Source: Nocardia brasiliensis IFM 10847
GTDB taxonomy: Bacteria > Actinomycetota > Actinomycetes > Mycobacteriales > Mycobacteriaceae
Length of the DNA: 64,000 nucleotides
Reading direction: 5' to 3'
Assembly: GCF_000710915.1 (NCBI RefSeq)
Contig: NZ_BAUA01000196.1
Location: forward strand, 1-64,000
Positions 49,369-58,820 of the stretch are shown in pieces. A program made the position numbers and the translations under genes. The notes under the pieces are model-generated. The model did not search any database and had not been told where the DNA came from. It was given only the letters and a program-made list of their open reading frames with translations. Position 1 is the stretch's first letter. Each line of letters begins with the position of its first letter.

Positions 49369-50589
49369 TCATCGAAGTGTGGTGATCGGTTGGTGGGGAA
49401 GGGGTTCGGGCAGAGTCAGGGCGGTATGCGCGGGGCGGCCAGTTTGCGGGGGCAAGGTGGTTAGGCTGCGCAGCCTGGCGTTGCGTTTCGCCAGAGCTTC
49501 GGCGGTGGTGGGGAAGAGGGCGGCGTCGCCCGCGCCGACCAGTGCCTGATTCTGTTCCACGAAACCGCATAGGCCGCGCTCGTAGGCGGCGAAAGCCGCG
49601 GTGTGGTCGTTGTGGGTGGCCAGAGAGTGGGCGAGCACATACGCGCCGACCAGGGCGAGGCTGGAACCTTGCCCGGTGAGGAACGACGGGGCGTGCGCGG
49701 CGTCGCCGAGCACCGCGTATCGCCCTCGCGTCCACCACGGCATGCGGACCTGGCTCACCGTGTCGAAGAACGCATCGTCCGCATCGCGCAAAGCCGCGAC
49801 CATGGCCGGGATTTCCCATCCGTCGTTCGCGAAAGTTGCTGCGACGAGCTCACTCTGGGCTGCGCGGTCGCGCAGGACCGGGTAGGGCGGTATCGGGTGC
49901 GTGAAATTGAGGAAGGCGTGTAGTTCGTTGCTGTCTTCGACCGCGTAGAGCGCCGCGCCCCGTCCCGGGGTGTTCCAGATGACCGCCTCGTGCGAGAGCC
50001 CGAATGTGTTGGGCATCGTGAAGATGGCGAAGCAGTAGCCCAGGTAGCGGTGGAACTGTGCCGCGGGCCCGAACACGAGTTCCCTTATCCGCGAATGCAA
50101 CCCGTCGGCGCCCAGGACCAGGTCGAAACTGCGCTGGACGCCGCTGCGGAAGGTGACCTCGACGCCGTGTCCGTGTTCGGTGAGCGCGGCGACGGAGTCG
50201 TCGAACACGAACTCGACGTCGTCACGGACGTTCGCGTACAAGGCTTTCGACAGATCTCCGCGCGACACCTCGAGGTCACGTCCCTCGACTCCGCCGACCA
50301 CCGCCTGGGGGTGCACCACCGCAGCGGTCGTGCCGTCGGCGTTGCGGAAGGTCAACCGGCCTGAGTTGATATGCGCTTGCCGCAGCTGCGGCAGGATTCC
50401 CATCCGGCGTGCGACCTCCACCGCGGTGCCGCGCACATCGATCGGGTACCCGCCGCTGCGCACTCCGGCCGACTTCTCCACCACGGTCACCGCGAACCCG
50501 TAGCGGTGCAGCCAGAACGCGACGGCAGGACCGGCGATGCTCGCCCCGGACACCAGCACAGACGTTTTCGATGCGGACTTGCAGTTCAT
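49369..50589 (-). CDS. FAD-dependent aromatic monooxygenase (PHBH/TetX-like)
   Basis: 406 aa from ATG 50589 behind AGGAG. The GxGxxG-type FAD motif VLVSGASIAGPAVAFWLHRYGFAVTVVEKS is at residues 11-40, the DG motif is VLGADGLHSRIREL, and the second FAD motif is YAVLGDAAHAPSFLTGQGSSLALVGAYVLA. This is the group A flavin monooxygenase layout. It hydroxylates or inactivates aromatic or polyketide compounds using NAD(P)H. 24 bp after an MFS exporter gene under a divergent TetR, so a drug or aromatic detoxification role is likely. Confidence 0.85.
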   Translation of the reverse strand: MNCKSASKTSVLVSGASIAGPAVAFWLHRYGFAVTVVEKSAGVRSGGYPIDVRGTAVEVARRMGILPQLRQAHINSGRLTFRNADGTTAAVVHPQAVVGGVEGRDLEVSRGDLSKALYANVRDDVEFVFDDSVAALTEHGHGVEVTFRSGVQRSFDLVLGADGLHSRIRELVFGPAAQFHRYLGYCFAIFTMPNTFGLSHEAVIWNTPGRGAALYAVEDSNELHAFLNFTHPIPPYPVLRDRAAQSELVAATFANDGWEIPAMVAALRDADDAFFDTVSQVRMPWWTRGRYAVLGDAAHAPSFLTGQGSSLALVGAYVLAHSLATHNDHTAAFAAYERGLCGFVEQNQALVGAGDAALFPTTAEALAKRNARLRSLTTLPPQTGRPAHTALTLPEPLPHQPITTLR

Positions 50590-50613
50590 TGCTCAACTCC
50601 TGAATCGAGAGGG

Positions 50614-52044
50614 TCACACGCGGCCGCGGTGGATGTTGCGGGCGAGGACGACAGACAGCACGGCGGCGATCGCGAATGCGGCGGAAGCGATTGCGATACA
50701 GCCGAATACGCCGGTTGCCGAGTTCACCGTCGCGCCGTCGACGACCACGGTGGTCGAGTCGAGCACGGCCGCGCCCACGAAGTTGAGCACCACCGACCCG
50801 ATCGAAACCATGACCATGACGAGACTGGAGACGATGCCCTGCCGCTCGGTCGCGGCCGAACTGCCCGCCATGTTGAACCCCGCCGTTCCAAGCGCGCCCA
50901 CCGTGACGCCCAGCAGGAAGGCGAAGCACAGCGCGGCCGTCAATTGTGAAGCGCCGAGGAACATTCCGACGGTCACCACGGTGCCCAGCACGATGGCTCC
51001 GGCCAAGGTCGACGCCGGCCCGACGCGCGCCGCAAGCCATCCGGCTCCCGGGCCGCCGAGCATCACGCCGAGTCCCGGCGCCGCGAGCAACAGCGCCACC
51101 GATCCCTGGTCGGCCAGTCCGTACCCGAGGTGCTGATCCGCCGAGACGTCACCGATGAGTGGGATGAGCTGGAGCATGCTCTGGTACGAACCGGCGCCGA
51201 GGAAGACGACGAGCAGCGTGAGCGCCAACGGGCCGTTGAGATCCCGGACGTCGATGAGGGGATCGGGCTTTCGATTCGAGACCAGGAACCAGCGGGCCAG
51301 TGCCGCGCCGCCGCCGCAGAGCAGCGCCAGCGGACCGGCGGCAAGCCAGCCGAGATCCGAGCCGAGGCTGATGTAAGCGAGCACCCCGGCGAGACCGCCA
51401 CCGAGCAGCAGCGCGCCACCGACGTCGATCCTTCCGGGCGTCTTGACCAGGGATTCGGGCACGATGCCGCGCACGACGATCGCCATCGCCACCGCGACGA
51501 AAGCCGAGACCAGGAACAGGATTTGGAAGCCGTACCGCATGGCCAGTTGCTCGATGAGGAACCGGGAAGCGATGTTGAGCACCGCCGACCCGGAGGTCAC
51601 GATCCCCACGATGATCATTCCGATCCGTGGTGCGCAGACACTGCGAACGATCGCGACGGAGAGGAACACGGCCGCCAGCGACGCTCCCTGCAGCATGCGT
51701 CCCGGCACGAAGATCCAGATGGTGGGGGCTACGGCGCAGACGAGCGCGCCCACGCCGCTGACGAGCAGCGTCAGGACGAGGACGATGCGTTTTCCGTAGA
51801 TATCGGCGCTCTTGCCGAGCAGCGGCGCCCACAGCACGCCGGCCAGCATCGCGGTGGCATTGAGCCACGCCGCCTGGTGGGTATCGAAATGGTCGAGCAT
51901 CTCCGGCAGGACGAGCAGCGGCGCCGTGATGGCCGAATCGACCACGAAATTCACCAGGGCCAGTACCGCCACCAAGCCGATGAGCTGCGCGTTCCAGCTC
52001 GAGTGCAGTCCGGTGCTGGTACTTCCGGACACGATCCGGTGCAT
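50614..52044 (-). CDS. MFS drug-type exporter (14-TM, EmrB/QacA-like)
   Basis: 476 aa from ATG 52044 behind AAGGAG. About 14 hydrophobic helices. Helix 1 (LIGLVAVLALVNFVVDSAITAPLLVLPEML), the motif-A-like GKSADIYGKRIVL and GRMLQGASLAAVF identify a DHA2-type drug:H+ antiporter. Operon with the flavin monooxygenase and divergent from a TetR gene, the usual layout for inducible efflux. Substrate unknown. Confidence 0.85.
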   Translation of the reverse strand: MHRIVSGSTSTGLHSSWNAQLIGLVAVLALVNFVVDSAITAPLLVLPEMLDHFDTHQAAWLNATAMLAGVLWAPLLGKSADIYGKRIVLVLTLLVSGVGALVCAVAPTIWIFVPGRMLQGASLAAVFLSVAIVRSVCAPRIGMIIVGIVTSGSAVLNIASRFLIEQLAMRYGFQILFLVSAFVAVAMAIVVRGIVPESLVKTPGRIDVGGALLLGGGLAGVLAYISLGSDLGWLAAGPLALLCGGGAALARWFLVSNRKPDPLIDVRDLNGPLALTLLVVFLGAGSYQSMLQLIPLIGDVSADQHLGYGLADQGSVALLLAAPGLGVMLGGPGAGWLAARVGPASTLAGAIVLGTVVTVGMFLGASQLTAALCFAFLLGVTVGALGTAGFNMAGSSAATERQGIVSSLVMVMVSIGSVVLNFVGAAVLDSTTVVVDGATVNSATGVFGCIAIASAAFAIAAVLSVVLARNIHRGRV

Positions 52045-52105
52045 CAGGGACTCCTTGATACGGGCGCGTGTCAGAGCGACGCGCAGCTAAGTAAGATACG
52101 AGAAG

Positions 52106-52143
52106 GTTTCTTAACGGCGAGAGTAGGCTCCCCGATAAGAAAC
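52106..52143. promoter_or_regulatory. GTTTCTTA-N22-TAAGAAAC inverted repeat (candidate TetR operator)
   Basis: 8-bp arms whose centres are 30 bp apart, about three helical turns, lying between the divergent MFS and TetR genes. AT-rich arms in GC-rich DNA make chance occurrence unlikely. Confidence 0.5.
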
Positions 52144-52165
52144 GTCAAAGGATCTAAGGAGTGCG

Positions 52166-52732
52166 GTGTTACGACGGCGCGGTGAAGCGCTCGAGGCGGC
52201 CATCCTCGAGGCGGCATGGGACGAGTTGAGCGAGCGAGGCTACGCGAACTTGACCATCGATGCGGTCGCCCGGCGAGCCGGCACGAGCAAGCCGGTGCTG
52301 TATCGGCGCTGGGCCGACAAACAGCAGCTGGTCGAAGCGGCGGTGGTGCGCCGCAACGTGATTGCGCTGATCGCTCCGGCGGATACCGGGTCGCTGCGCG
52401 GCGATCTGCTCGCCACGCTCACCGCGGCGAGCGAGAAGCAGGGACCGTTTCTGGCGCAGCTGAGCCTGTTGCTCGCGGGTTACTTCGCGGAGACCGAGAC
52501 CAGCTTCGCCGAACTGCGCGACATGATCGTCGCGGGTCGCCGCTCGGGGCGCGACGAGATCATGCAGCGGGCGATCGAGCGGGGCGAGCTCGATCCCGCC
52601 AAGCTCACGCCGCGTATCGCGGCATTACCCTTCGACCTGCTGCGCGCCGAGACGATGATGACGCTGCGACCGGTCGCGCCCGAGGTGATCGAGGAGATCG
52701 TCGACACGATCTTCCTGCCGCTGGTCCGCTAG
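52166..52732 (+). CDS. TetR-family regulator of the efflux/monooxygenase pair
   Basis: 188 aa from GTG 52166, with AAGGAG only 4 bases upstream. The N-terminal helix-turn-helix (ILEAAWDELSERGYANLTIDAVARRAGTSKPVLYRRWADKQQLV) is typical; the C-terminal domain is of the TetR_C_16/AcrR type. Divergent from the exporter gene with an inverted repeat in the spacer, so a local repressor of efflux. Confidence 0.85.
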   Translation: MLRRRGEALEAAILEAAWDELSERGYANLTIDAVARRAGTSKPVLYRRWADKQQLVEAAVVRRNVIALIAPADTGSLRGDLLATLTAASEKQGPFLAQLSLLLAGYFAETETSFAELRDMIVAGRRSGRDEIMQRAIERGELDPAKLTPRIAALPFDLLRAETMMTLRPVAPEVIEEIVDTIFLPLVR

Positions 52733-52869
52733 TTCGTGCGCCGACGGCGCAGACGCTCAATCCCTCCCACTTCAACATATATCGCACCGGGGGGCTTGCG
52801 GCAAGGCCCGGGTGGTGTCGCAGAATAGCCGGCCGGAAGTCATAACCTGCGGAAATGGGGTATTGCGAA

Positions 52870-54096
52870 GTGCGTGTGCTACTGACGACGTGGGGATCGC
52901 GCGGGGATGTCGAACCGCTGGCGGGGCTGGCGGTCGCGTTGCGCGAACTGGGCGCGCAGGCGCGGGTGTGCGCGCCGCCGGACGACGAGTTCGTCCGGTT
53001 GCTGGAGCGGGCGGGTGTGCCGCTGGTGCCGCTCGGTCCGACCGTGCACTCGATCGTCGCCAACCCGAAACCGCCGACCGCGCAGGACGCGTTCCAGCTC
53101 GCTCCCGCGCTGGTCGCCGCCCGGTTCGAGACGCTGATGACGGCCGGTGAGGACTGCGATGCCTTGCTGGCGACCGGGCTGATGCCCGCGGGTGCGCGTG
53201 ACGTAGCCGAAAAGCTGGGCATGCCTTATGTTCTCGCGTGCTTCCATACCCTCGGCCTGCCGTCGCAGCACTTCCCGCCGGGGCGGCGGCCGGGCACGCC
53301 GTCGCCGGACGGGGAGACCGACAACCGGGTGCTGTGGCGCCAGGACGCCGAGCGGGTGAACGCCCTGTACGGGGACGCGCTCAACAAGCACCGGGCGGCC
53401 ATCGGCCTGCCGCCGGTCGACAACGTCCGCGACTACGTGTTCACCGACAGGCCGTGGCTCGCGGCCGACGAGACACTGTGCCCGGCCGCCGGAAAAACCG
53501 ACCTCGACGTGGTGCAGACCGGCGCGTGGATCCTGCCGGACCACCGCCCGCTCCCGGACGATCTGGAATCTTTCCTGAATGCCGGTGCGCCGCCGGTATA
53601 CGTGGGTTTCGGCAGTATGGCGTCCTACACCGCGACGGATATCGCCCGGGTCGCTATCGAGGCGGTCCGCGCGCAGGGCCGCCGAGTCCTGCTGGCTCGT
53701 GGCTGGGCGGAGCTCACGCCGATCGACGACGCCGCCGACTGCTTCGTCGTCGGCGACGTCAATCAGCAGGCCTTGTTTCCCCGGCTGGCGGCGGTTGTCC
53801 ACCACGGCGGCGCGGGTACCACCACGACGGCCGCCCGCGCGGGCGCGCCCCAGGTGATCGTGCCCCATATCGCCGACCAGCCGTTCTGGGCCGCCCGGAT
53901 CGCCGAGCTGGGAATCGGTGCGGCGCACCAGGGTTCGACTCCTACCGTCGATTCCCTGTCCGCTGCGCTCGCTACGGCCCTGATGTCCGATACCCGCACC
54001 CGAGCCGAAGCGGTCGCCCGCGACGTCCGCGGCGACGGTGCCACGATCGCCGCGAAGATGCTCCTCGACCTGGCGGCCGAGAACAGTCGGTCGTAG
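52870..54096 (+). CDS. Macrolide/glycopeptide-type glycosyltransferase (GT1, UGT fold)
   Basis: 408 aa from GTG 52870, giving MRVLLTTWGSRGDVEPLAGLA, the standard start of actinobacterial GT1 enzymes; ATG 52855 would add five residues. GT-B fold: N-domain acceptor-binding half, then VYVGFGSMAS and the sugar-nucleotide signature VHHGGAGTTTTAARAGAPQVIVPHIADQPFWAARIAELG. Transfers a sugar from a nucleotide donor to a lipid, macrolide or other small molecule. Single gene; donor and acceptor unknown. Confidence 0.85.
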   Translation: MRVLLTTWGSRGDVEPLAGLAVALRELGAQARVCAPPDDEFVRLLERAGVPLVPLGPTVHSIVANPKPPTAQDAFQLAPALVAARFETLMTAGEDCDALLATGLMPAGARDVAEKLGMPYVLACFHTLGLPSQHFPPGRRPGTPSPDGETDNRVLWRQDAERVNALYGDALNKHRAAIGLPPVDNVRDYVFTDRPWLAADETLCPAAGKTDLDVVQTGAWILPDHRPLPDDLESFLNAGAPPVYVGFGSMASYTATDIARVAIEAVRAQGRRVLLARGWAELTPIDDAADCFVVGDVNQQALFPRLAAVVHHGGAGTTTTAARAGAPQVIVPHIADQPFWAARIAELGIGAAHQGSTPTVDSLSAALATALMSDTRTRAEAVARDVRGDGATIAAKMLLDLAAENSRS

Positions 54097-54103
54097 ACCG
54101 TAC

Positions 54104-54544
54104 CTAGCGTAAGGCCGCGGGGAGGCCGTGAGCCCAGCTGCGCTGTTGCCCACGCTTGACGATGCGCCAGCCGCTGGGCGTGCGCACGTATTCGTCGATG
54201 TACCACATGCCGAGCAGGGTCACCGCGGGATCGCCTTCCTCGACCGGCAGGAGCAGTGCGTTGTAGCACATGATCCGCCCGGTCGCCCGGTCACCGTCGA
54301 GGTGGATCTCCGGGTTGCCCAGCAAATGCTGGGACGCCGAGATCGGCGCCATGCTCGCGGTCAGCCACTCCTTCATGTCGGCCAGTTGCCCCGCGATACC
54401 GCCGAACGCCGTCAGATCGATATAGGCATCCTCGACGAACACGTCGTCGAGAGCCGCGAAATTCCGGCTGTCCACCGCGGTCGCGTACGCCACCGCCAAT
54501 TCCTGGATCGCCAACCGATCCGAGATCTCCTGCATGTCGAGCAC
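54104..54544 (-). CDS. NTF2/SnoaL-like protein
   Basis: 146 aa. GTG 54544 lies 4 bases after AGGAGG; ATG 54535 is the alternative. The cone-shaped NTF2 fold is indicated by IQELAVAYATAVDSRNFAALDDVFVEDAYIDLTAFGG and the C-terminal GMWYIDEYVRTPSGWRIVKRGQQRSW, typical of SnoaL_4-type small-molecule isomerase/dehydratase-like proteins. It lies 115 bp after the aldehyde dehydrogenase gene of the hpa operon, same strand, so it may be a peripheral member. Function unknown. Confidence 0.7.
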   Translation of the reverse strand: MLDMQEISDRLAIQELAVAYATAVDSRNFAALDDVFVEDAYIDLTAFGGIAGQLADMKEWLTASMAPISASQHLLGNPEIHLDGDRATGRIMCYNALLLPVEEGDPAVTLLGMWYIDEYVRTPSGWRIVKRGQQRSWAHGLPAALR

Positions 54545-54659
54545 CGAACCTCCTGGAACCATGACTGGAATTCGGAAGTTACCGGCGGGCGCAGTACCGA
54601 GCACAGCCCCCAACGGGCTGCTCGTATCCCGCCGATCGGCGGAACCGGTCGGACACCGT

Positions 54660-56075
54660 TCAGCCGTTGATGATCTGGGGCGCGGCGACGGCTTTGAGTC
54701 CCTCCGTGCCGAATTCGAGGCCGTAGCCGGATTTCTTGGTGCCGCCGAAGGGGACTCGGGGGTCCAGTCCGCCGTGCGAGTTGATCCAGACGGTGCCTGC
54801 TTCGAGGCGGGTGGCGATGGCGCGGGCGGTGGTGGTGTCGCTGGTCCAGACGGACGCGCCCAACCCGACGTCGAGGGCGTTGGCCATGGCGATGGCTTGT
54901 TCGACGTCGTCGTAGCGGATGATCGGGAGGGCAGGGCCGAACTGCTCTTCGGTCACCAGCGGGTTGTCGTTGTCGATATCGGCGACCAGGGTGAGCGGAT
55001 AGAAGTTTCCGGGTGCGGCGAGATCGGGATCGCCACCGGTGAGCAGGGTCGCACCGGAGGCGCGCGCCGCGTCGACGAGCCCGGCGACGATATCGAACTG
55101 CCTGCGATTCTGCAGCGGCCCGAGGACATTGGCTTCGTCGAGGCCCCGGCCCATCGGCATGGCCGCCGCGACCTCGACGAGCGCCGCGCACACCTGTTCG
55201 TAGACATCGGTATGCACATAGAGCCGTTTCATGGCCGCACAGGTCTGGCCGGTGTTGATGAACGCGCCCCAGAACAGATCCTGGGCGATGGCGCGCGGAT
55301 TGACGTCCGGCAGCACGATGCCCGCGTCGTTGCCGCCCAATTCGAGGGTCAGCCGCTTCACGGTATCGGCCGAACCCTTGATGACGGCCTGCCCCGTGCG
55401 GGTGGAGCCGGTGAACATCACCTTGTCGATCTCGGGGTGGCTCGCGAGCCGGGCGCCCAGCTCGCCCGCACCCGCCACCACTCGCAGAATGTCTTGCGGC
55501 AGTGCGCTGTTGAGCACCTCGACCAGCGCGAGCACACTCAACGGCGTGTACTCGGAGGGTTTGACCACGGCGGTGTTGCCCATGCGCAGCGCGGGCGCGA
55601 CCTGCCAGACGGTGATCATCATCGGCCAGTTCCACGGGCCGATGGCGCCCACCACCCCGAGCGGGCGGTAACGCAGTTCCGCGTGGGCGGTGTCGTCGTC
55701 GACCACGGTTTCGCCGGGCAACGGTGTGGTCGCGGCCGACCGCAGCCACGCGGCGCACGCACCCACTTCGAAGCGGGCGTTGGGGCCGTTGAGCGGTTTG
55801 CCCTGTTCCCGCGAAAGCAGTTCGGCGAGTGGCTCGCTCGCCGCCTCGATCGCGTCGGCCGCGCGTAGGAGGAGCGCGGCGCGCTCCTCGTCGGTGCGCG
55901 CCGCCCACCCGGGCTGCGCGGCGCGGGCCCGGGCGATGGCCGCGTCGAGTTCGCTGACGGGTTGGCAGCGGACCCGGCCGACCTCCGCGCCCGTCGCGGG
56001 GTCCGAGATCACCCGGCCGTCGGGGTCGGTGACGGTCGCGAGGAGGTTCTCGTAAGTGACTGTCGGAGAGGTCAT
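54660..56075 (-). CDS. Aldehyde dehydrogenase, probably for succinic semialdehyde
   Basis: 471 aa ALDH. General base in LELGGNDAGIV, nucleophile Cys in NTGQTCAAMKRLYV, C-terminal PFGGTKKSGYGLEFGTEGL. Its ATG overlaps the hpaI stop (ATGA). HpaI releases pyruvate and succinic semialdehyde, so an SSADH at the end of the operon is expected (SAD in E. coli). The C-T-A seen in GabD is replaced by C-A-A. Redundant in role with the gabD product at 29387-30841. Confidence 0.8.
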   Translation of the reverse strand: MTSPTVTYENLLATVTDPDGRVISDPATGAEVGRVRCQPVSELDAAIARARAAQPGWAARTDEERAALLLRAADAIEAASEPLAELLSREQGKPLNGPNARFEVGACAAWLRSAATTPLPGETVVDDDTAHAELRYRPLGVVGAIGPWNWPMMITVWQVAPALRMGNTAVVKPSEYTPLSVLALVEVLNSALPQDILRVVAGAGELGARLASHPEIDKVMFTGSTRTGQAVIKGSADTVKRLTLELGGNDAGIVLPDVNPRAIAQDLFWGAFINTGQTCAAMKRLYVHTDVYEQVCAALVEVAAAMPMGRGLDEANVLGPLQNRRQFDIVAGLVDAARASGATLLTGGDPDLAAPGNFYPLTLVADIDNDNPLVTEEQFGPALPIIRYDDVEQAIAMANALDVGLGASVWTSDTTTARAIATRLEAGTVWINSHGGLDPRVPFGGTKKSGYGLEFGTEGLKAVAAPQIING

Positions 56076-56887
56076 TGCGCAATCCTTCGGTGTCGGTCGG
56101 GCTCGTCGCGTGGCGAGCCGATGAATCGGTGGGCCAGCGCCTCCGACCCCCGGGCGAGCAGCGCGGCGTCCGCGCCGACGAGCAGGAACGTCGCCCCGTG
56201 CTGGGCGTACACCGCCGCCTGGTCGGGATCGAAAGCGTTCACGCCCACGGGCTTTCCGGCCGCCAGCACCGCGCTGAAGGCGCGGCGTACCTGTGCCGTG
56301 ACATCCGGATGGGTCTGCTGACCGAGCAACCCCATAGCGGCCGCGAGATCACTCGGGCCGACGAAAACTCCGTCGATGCCAGGTGTTTCGGCGATGGCGC
56401 GGGCATTGCCGACGCCCTCCGTCGTCTCGATCTGCACGAACACCGACACATGGTCGGCGGCCTCGGGGAGGTAGCCGTCGATGCGATTCCAGCGCGCGGA
56501 GCGCGCGAGCGCGCTGCCCACGCCGCGTCGCCCGAACGGCGGGTACTGCGCCGCCGCAGCGATATCGCGCGCCTGCTCGACGGTGGACACCATCGGCACC
56601 AGAATGCTCTGCGCGCCCAGATCCAGGACCTGCTTGATGACCACGGTGTCACCCACGGGGACCCGGACAACCGGTGTCACGGCGTAGCCGGACACGGCAT
56701 ACAGTTGCGCGAGCACGGATTCCAGTCCGTTCGGCGCGTGCTCCATGTCGACGAGCACCCAGTCGAGCCCGGACCCGGCCATGATTTCGGCGACCACCGG
56801 CGATCCGGTGGTGATCCAGCCGCCGTACAGCGGCCGGCCGGTGTTCGCCAGCACCTCGCGCAGGGTCGGATTCAGGCGAAGCGGCAT
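56072..56887 (-). CDS. hpaI: 4-hydroxy-2-oxoheptane-1,7-dioate aldolase
   Basis: 271 aa class II pyruvate aldolase of the HpcH/HpaI family. Features are LYGGWITTGSPVVAEIMAGSGLDWVLVDMEHAPN, the metal-binding Glu in VQIETTEGV, the Asp in GIDGVFVGPSDLAAAMG and the Arg in RVPVGD. Cleaves 4-hydroxy-2-oxoheptanedioate to pyruvate and succinic semialdehyde, the final step of homoprotocatechuate meta-cleavage. Starts 16 bp inside hpaH and overlaps the next gene, so it is tightly coupled. Confidence 0.9.
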   Translation of the reverse strand: MPLRLNPTLREVLANTGRPLYGGWITTGSPVVAEIMAGSGLDWVLVDMEHAPNGLESVLAQLYAVSGYAVTPVVRVPVGDTVVIKQVLDLGAQSILVPMVSTVEQARDIAAAAQYPPFGRRGVGSALARSARWNRIDGYLPEAADHVSVFVQIETTEGVGNARAIAETPGIDGVFVGPSDLAAAMGLLGQQTHPDVTAQVRRAFSAVLAAGKPVGVNAFDPDQAAVYAQHGATFLLVGADAALLARGSEALAHRFIGSPRDEPDRHRRIAQ

Positions 56888-57657
56888 GCGATCGTTCCCA
56901 TCGGTCCGTAGTCGGCGAAGATGGTGTCGCCGGGCTCGACCCACAGCGGCCGGGTGAACGAGCCGGCGAGCACGAGTTCGCCGGCGTCGAGCCGGTCGCC
57001 GTGCTCGGCGAGCTTGTTCGCCAGCCAGGCGACCCCCGTCGCGGGGTGGTTGAGTACCGCGGCGGCCACACCCGATTCCTCGATCGTCTCGTTGCGATAG
57101 AGCAGCGCGGACACCCAGCGCAGGTCGACCGTGTCGGGCCGCACCGGGTTTCCGCCGTAGACCAGTCCGCCCATCGCCGCGTTGTCACTGATCGTGTCGA
57201 CGATCGTCCGGCCCGCCAGGTCGATCCGCGAGCTCAGGATCTCCAGCGCCGGAACCACGTATTCGGTGGCCCGCATGACATCGAAGATCGTGGCGCCGGG
57301 GCCGTCGATCGGCGCACCGAGCACGAAGGCGAGCTCGACCTCGATCCGCACGTTGGCGAACCGTCCGTGTTCGATGACCGCGCCGTTGTCGTAGACCATG
57401 TCGTCGAAGACGGCCCCGTAGTCCGGCTCGGTGATGCCGGTGGCCGCCTGCATCACCTTGCTGGTGAGCCCGATCTTGCGGCCGACGGGTCTGCGGCCGT
57501 TCGCGATACCGCGCCGACGCCATTCGTTCTGTACCGCATACGAATCCGCGACCGTCATCTCGGGGTAGCGAGCGGTCAGCAACGGGATGGTGCGGCGGTC
57601 CCGCTCCGCGGCGGCCAATTCATCGGCGATCGCCGTGATCACCTCGCTGGGCAGCAT
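56872..57657 (-). CDS. hpaH: 2-oxohept-4-ene-1,7-dioate hydratase
   Basis: 261 aa from ATG 57657 behind AGGAG. FAH-fold hydratase. Features are RRPVGRKIGLTSKVMQAATGITEPDYGAVFDDMV, the metal-ligand Glu-x-Glu in VRIEVELAFVLG and Asp in LEILSSRI, and the C-terminal LVLAGSFTRPLWVEPGDTIFADYG. Hydrates the dienol intermediate made after decarboxylation by HpaG, giving the HpaI substrate. Homologous to MhpD/XylJ; assignment to the hpa pathway comes from its neighbours. Confidence 0.88.
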   Translation of the reverse strand: MLPSEVITAIADELAAAERDRRTIPLLTARYPEMTVADSYAVQNEWRRRGIANGRRPVGRKIGLTSKVMQAATGITEPDYGAVFDDMVYDNGAVIEHGRFANVRIEVELAFVLGAPIDGPGATIFDVMRATEYVVPALEILSSRIDLAGRTIVDTISDNAAMGGLVYGGNPVRPDTVDLRWVSALLYRNETIEESGVAAAVLNHPATGVAWLANKLAEHGDRLDAGELVLAGSFTRPLWVEPGDTIFADYGPMGTIACRFA

Positions 57658-57668
57658 CGGTGCTCCTG

Positions 57669-58820
57669 TCAGAGTTGCGCGCCGAGCTTGTACTCGCCGG
57701 GCGCCCGGCCGGTATCGGTGCGGCTGTCCGGCTTTCGGGTGTAGGAGAAGCCGTCGGCGCCGATCGTGACGGCCATCTCCGAATCGTCGGTCCGCGCGGC
57801 GATCGGCTGCGGATTGCCGTCCAGGTCCAGGACGAGCGAGGCCTCGGTGTACCAGCTCGGCACCACCGCCGTGCCCCACCAGTCGCGGCGCTGATTGTCG
57901 TGCACGTCCCAGGTGACCACCGGATTGTCCGGGTCGCCGGTGTAGTAGTCCTGCGTGTAGATTTCGACGCGGTGCCCGTCGGGGTCGCGCAGGTACAGGT
58001 AGAAGGCGTTCGAGACGCCGTGGCGGCCGGGTCCGCGCTCGATCCGGTCGGACAGCCGCAGCGCGCCGAGCTTGTCGCAGATGGCGATGATGTTGTGCTT
58101 CTCGTGCGTGGCGAACGCGACGTGGTGCATGCGCGGCCCGTTGCCGCCGGTCATCGCGGTGTCGTGCACCGTGGACTTGCGGCGCAGCCACGCCGCGTAC
58201 ACCGTGCCCGCCGCGTCCTGGATGTCCTCGGTGACCCGGAAACCCAAGTCCTGCATGTACTTCACGGCTCGCGGCACGTCGGGTGTGACCTGGTTGAAGT
58301 GGTCGAGCCGGACCAGCGCGCCCGGGGTGTGCAGCTGGTAGTGCCAGGCCAGCCGCTCGACGTGTGCGGCGGCGTAGAAGAACTCGTACGGGAAGCCGAG
58401 CGGATCCTCGACCCGCACCGAGTCCCCGATGCCCTTGGTGAAGCCGGTCGCCCGTCGCTCGACGCGGCAGCCCAGCTCGGTGTAGAAGGCCACGGCCCGG
58501 TCGAGTTCCGCGGGACCGCGCACGCGGTAGGAGAAGGCCGCGACGGCGGCGATCGGCCCCTTGCGCAGCACGAGGTTGTGGTGGATGAACTCCTCGAACG
58601 ACCGCAGGTAGACGGTGTTTTCGTCTTCTTCGGTGACCACCAGGCCGAGGACGTCGACATAGAAGTGACGCGAGCGCGCCAGGTCCGTCACGACGAGTTC
58701 CATGTAGGCGCAACGCAGCACGTCCGGCGGCGCCGAATCCGGCGTGCGGAGTGGCTCGGCCGAGCGAATCGGATTTTCCGCGGTCACAACAGGTTCGGGG
58801 GAGTCGGGAGTGATGGTCAC
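57669..58820 (-). CDS. hpaD: 3,4-dihydroxyphenylacetate 2,3-dioxygenase (extradiol)
   Basis: 383 aa from GTG 58820, overlapping the hpaE stop (GTGA). Type I extradiol dioxygenase with two vicinal-oxygen-chelate modules: RCAYMELVVTDLARSRHFYVDVLGL and the catalytic half with HHVAFATHEKHNI, RHGVSNAFYLYLRDPDGHRVEIYT (metal ligands His, His and Glu). The C-terminal extension YTGDPDNPVVTWDVHDNQRRDWWG is specific to homoprotocatechuate 2,3-dioxygenases. Cleaves the ring between C2 and C3 to 5-carboxymethyl-2-hydroxymuconic semialdehyde. Confidence 0.92.
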   Translation of the reverse strand: MTITPDSPEPVVTAENPIRSAEPLRTPDSAPPDVLRCAYMELVVTDLARSRHFYVDVLGLVVTEEDENTVYLRSFEEFIHHNLVLRKGPIAAVAAFSYRVRGPAELDRAVAFYTELGCRVERRATGFTKGIGDSVRVEDPLGFPYEFFYAAAHVERLAWHYQLHTPGALVRLDHFNQVTPDVPRAVKYMQDLGFRVTEDIQDAAGTVYAAWLRRKSTVHDTAMTGGNGPRMHHVAFATHEKHNIIAICDKLGALRLSDRIERGPGRHGVSNAFYLYLRDPDGHRVEIYTQDYYTGDPDNPVVTWDVHDNQRRDWWGTAVVPSWYTEASLVLDLDGNPQPIAARTDDSEMAVTIGADGFSYTRKPDSRTDTGRAPGEYKLGAQL

